In this document: positions 62,144-64,000 of the stretch, in pieces | How the letters are laid out: each line of letters begins with the position of its first letter | Numbering within the stretch: the first letter of the stretch is position 1 | From: Gordonia rubripertincta | GTDB taxonomy: Bacteria > Actinomycetota > Actinomycetes > Mycobacteriales > Mycobacteriaceae | DNA length: 64,000 nt | Direction of reading: 5' to 3' | Assembly (NCBI RefSeq): GCF_038024875.1 | Contig: NZ_CP136136.1 | Location: forward strand, 248,001-312,000 | Translations under genes and position numbers: made by a program | Notes under the pieces: model-generated | Told to the model about the DNA's origin: nothing | Seen by the model: the letters and a program-made list of their open reading frames with translations, nothing else | Database searches by the model: none

Positions 62144-62950
62144 ATGATGACACGCGAAATCGTCCGCGCGGGCCTACCGATCATCTACCGGCCCGGCGAC
62201 ATCCATTCGTCGACGAAAGCCGGCGAGGCCGCCCGTGCCCCGAAGGCGTCGGAGACCACCGCTGCGGCCATCGTCTCCGACATCGTCAGCCTCGGCCTAC
62301 GACACGGCGACCGCCTCCCCGCCGAGAGCGACATGCTCGCCGACTACTCGGTCAGTCGTGAGACCCTGCGCGAAGCCCTGCGCATCCTCGAGGTCCAGGG
62401 TCTGATCACACTGAAGCGCGGTCCGGGTGGCGGCCCGTTCGTGAGCGCACTCAACGCTTCGTACCTCGCACGGACTGCGACGCTCTACTTTCACCTCGCC
62501 GGCGCGACGTACGACGAGGTCTTCGACACCTGGAAGCTCCTGGAACCACAGCTGGCGGCCAAGGTCGCCCGGATCGAGGACCGCAAGACCAAGGAGACCG
62601 CCTTCGCGCGGTTCCTCGATCACGACGTCGAAGCGCTCCGAGACAACGAGATCCTCGGCGAGCTCACCAACTTCCACGCCGTCATCGCCGAACTCAGCGG
62701 AAACCGCGTACTCACTCTCCTGACCCAGGCGATCGACCACATCGTCGTCGAGCATGTCCTCACAGCCGGACGCGACACCACCGCCGGAGACGACGCGATG
62801 AGACACGACCACGCCGACATCGCCAGAGCGATCATCGCGGGCCGCCCGCGGAAGGCCGAGACACTGATGCACGATCACATCAGCGAGGTCGTCGAACGGT
62901 TCCGGAAACGTCACCCGGAACGGTCCGACGAACTCGTCCAGTGGATGTGA
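62144..62950 (+). CDS. GntR/FadR-family regulator
   Basis: 268-aa regulator with an N-terminal winged helix (GDRLPAESDMLADYSVSRET followed by LREALRILEVQGLITLKRG) and a C-terminal FadR/FCD-type ligand domain (HNH-like metal residues in FHAVIAELSGNRV and HDHISEVVERF). AGAGG is just upstream; ATG 62147 is equally possible. It converges on the ABC transporter genes 4 bp away and may control them or the acyl genes to its left. Confidence 0.86.
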   Translation: MMTREIVRAGLPIIYRPGDIHSSTKAGEAARAPKASETTAAAIVSDIVSLGLRHGDRLPAESDMLADYSVSRETLREALRILEVQGLITLKRGPGGGPFVSALNASYLARTATLYFHLAGATYDEVFDTWKLLEPQLAAKVARIEDRKTKETAFARFLDHDVEALRDNEILGELTNFHAVIAELSGNRVLTLLTQAIDHIVVEHVLTAGRDTTAGDDAMRHDHADIARAIIAGRPRKAETLMHDHISEVVERFRKRHPERSDELVQWM

Positions 62951-62954
62951 GGTC

Positions 62955-63701
62955 TCAGAGCACCTGAGACAAGAAGGTGCGCAGGCGATCCGATTTCGCG
63001 TCGTCGAAGAGCTGCCCGGGGTCGCCGGTCTCCACCACGGCGCCGTGGTCCATGAACAGCACGTTGTCACTCACGTTGCGGGCGAAGCCCATCTCGTGCG
63101 TGACGACGACCATGGTCATCCCCTCGGACGCGAGGTCGGCCATGAGTGCGAGAACGCCCTTGACGAGCTCGGGATCGAGGGCCGACGTCGCCTCGTCGAA
63201 GAACATGACCTCCGGCGTCATCGCCAGCGCCCGAGCGATGGCCACGCGCTGCTGCTGACCGCCCGACAGACGAGCCGGCCGCACGTCGGCCTTCTGGGTC
63301 AGGCCGACGATCTCGAGCTGCTTCAGCGCGACCTCCCGGGCCTCCTCCTTGCTGAGCCCCTTGAGTTTCCGGGGTCCCAGGGCGACGTTCTCGACGACCG
63401 TCTTGTGGGGGAACAGGTTGAAGTGCTGGAACACCATGCCGATTCGGCGGCGCAGTTCATCCGGGTTGTCCTTCAGGACGGACCGGCCGTCGAGCAGGAT
63501 GTCGCCCTGGTCGGGCTCGTGCAGGCGGTTGAGCACCCGCAGGAGCGTCGACTTGCCCGACCCCGACGGCCCGATGACAGTGGTCGTCGTCCCGGCATCG
63601 ACCTGGATGTCGACGCCGCGCAGCACATGATGCTTGCCGAAGGACAGGTGCAGATCGGTGCCGGTCAGCGACACCGCTTTTCGTGTGGTGGTGGCAGGCA
63701 T
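62955..63701 (-). CDS. Amino-acid ABC transporter ATP-binding protein (GlnQ-like)
   Basis: 248-aa ATPase of a polar amino-acid importer. Walker A GPSGSGKST, Q loop FQHFNLFPHK, signature LSGGQQQRVAIARAL, Walker B VMFFDEATSALDP and the switch His in VVTHEMGFAR. ATG 63701 lies 3 bp after the permease stop. The specific amino acid is unknown. Confidence 0.95.
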   Translation of the reverse strand: MPATTTRKAVSLTGTDLHLSFGKHHVLRGVDIQVDAGTTTTVIGPSGSGKSTLLRVLNRLHEPDQGDILLDGRSVLKDNPDELRRRIGMVFQHFNLFPHKTVVENVALGPRKLKGLSKEEAREVALKQLEIVGLTQKADVRPARLSGGQQQRVAIARALAMTPEVMFFDEATSALDPELVKGVLALMADLASEGMTMVVVTHEMGFARNVSDNVLFMDHGAVVETGDPGQLFDDAKSDRLRTFLSQVL

Positions 63702-63704
63702 GGC

Positions 63705-64000
63705 CTATCCCTTCTCGACGGCGGTGACGGGCAGCGGGTCGTCGTGGACATCGGCGGGCCTGCCGGTGCGGAGGCGGCGGTCGATGTAGTTGACCAGGTG
63801 CGTCAGCGGGATGGTCAGGATGAGGTACATGATGCCCGCGGCGACCAGCGGCGACAGGTTTCCGGTCTGCGCGTTGAGGTCTCGACCGACGGCGAACAGC
63901 TCTCGCTGGCTGGCCAGGAGTCCGAGGAAGTAGACCAGCGAGCTGTCCTTGATCAGGCTGATGAACTGGTTCATCAGCGCGGGCAGCACCCGCCGGACGC
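63705..64000 (-). CDS. Amino-acid ABC transporter permease (5' end outside window)
   Basis: C-terminal part (about 98 residues) of a His/Glu/Gln-type permease. The conserved ALMNQFISLIKDSSLVYFLGL loop is the coupling region for the ATPase, followed by the last two membrane segments and LVNYIDRRLRTG. The gene continues past 64000. Confidence 0.9.
   Translation of the reverse strand, partial: VRRVLPALMNQFISLIKDSSLVYFLGLLASQRELFAVGRDLNAQTGNLSPLVAAGIMYLILTIPLTHLVNYIDRRLRTGRPADVHDDPLPVTAVEKG

Overview
The window is strongly GC-rich actinobacterial chromosome with GTG starts and dense ATGA/TGATG gene overlaps. The gene content points to a steroid- and lipid-degrading member of the Mycobacteriales: mycofactocin, CYP51 with its ferredoxin, KstR-type operators, Mce-associated proteins, a FadD17-like ligase, WS/DGAT and menaquinone synthesis. 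Protein similarity as I recall it fits Gordonia or a close relative; this is inference, not a database result. No tRNA, rRNA, CRISPR array or prophage was seen.

Region by region. 1-3517 holds the mycofactocin locus mftA-B-C-D (minus strand) with mftR divergent. 3587-5125 is a KstR-box-preceded KshB-like reductase and a frameshifted DoxX-like gene. 5127-15352 is mostly minus-strand accessory metabolism: AlkD-like protein, ferredoxin reductase, four overlapping Mce-associated proteins, SDR-TetR-P450, MenC, a DUF2236 oxygenase and a hydrolase. 15437-19858 is the str operon (rpsL-rpsG-fusA-tuf). 20552-30140 holds xthA, an AcoR-like activator, an HPP-CBS protein, an aldehyde dehydrogenase with an NDMA-dependent (mycofactocin-type) alcohol dehydrogenase, a FUSC transporter and a Pr6Pr protein. 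30154-35088 is an acyl-CoA catabolic cluster. 35192-40569 is a secreted protein followed by a FadD17-like ligase operon. 40625-42150 is an IS3-family insertion sequence. 42207-54059 is a CYP51 region whose gene order matches my recollection of M. tuberculosis Rv0762c-Rv0771. 54090-61972 is a divergent lipid-activation and storage locus with two perfect KstR boxes. 62144-64000 is a GntR regulator and an amino-acid ABC transporter.

How the genes work together. Mycofactocin (1-2727) is the redox cofactor of NDMA-type alcohol dehydrogenases, and one such enzyme with a partner aldehyde dehydrogenase lies at 24630-27294, giving an alcohol-aldehyde-acid route. KshB, the FadD17-like ligase and the 54-62 kb locus look like parts of a KstR (cholesterol) regulon. 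The CYP51 operon supplies two P450s, a 3Fe-4S ferredoxin and several dehydrogenases.

The most important caution is that six genes, including essential rpsL and rpsG, carry one surplus C in the same context CACCCCA(A/G). All six regain normal reading if the run is C3. These are best read as a systematic base-calling or assembly error, not as pseudogenes.
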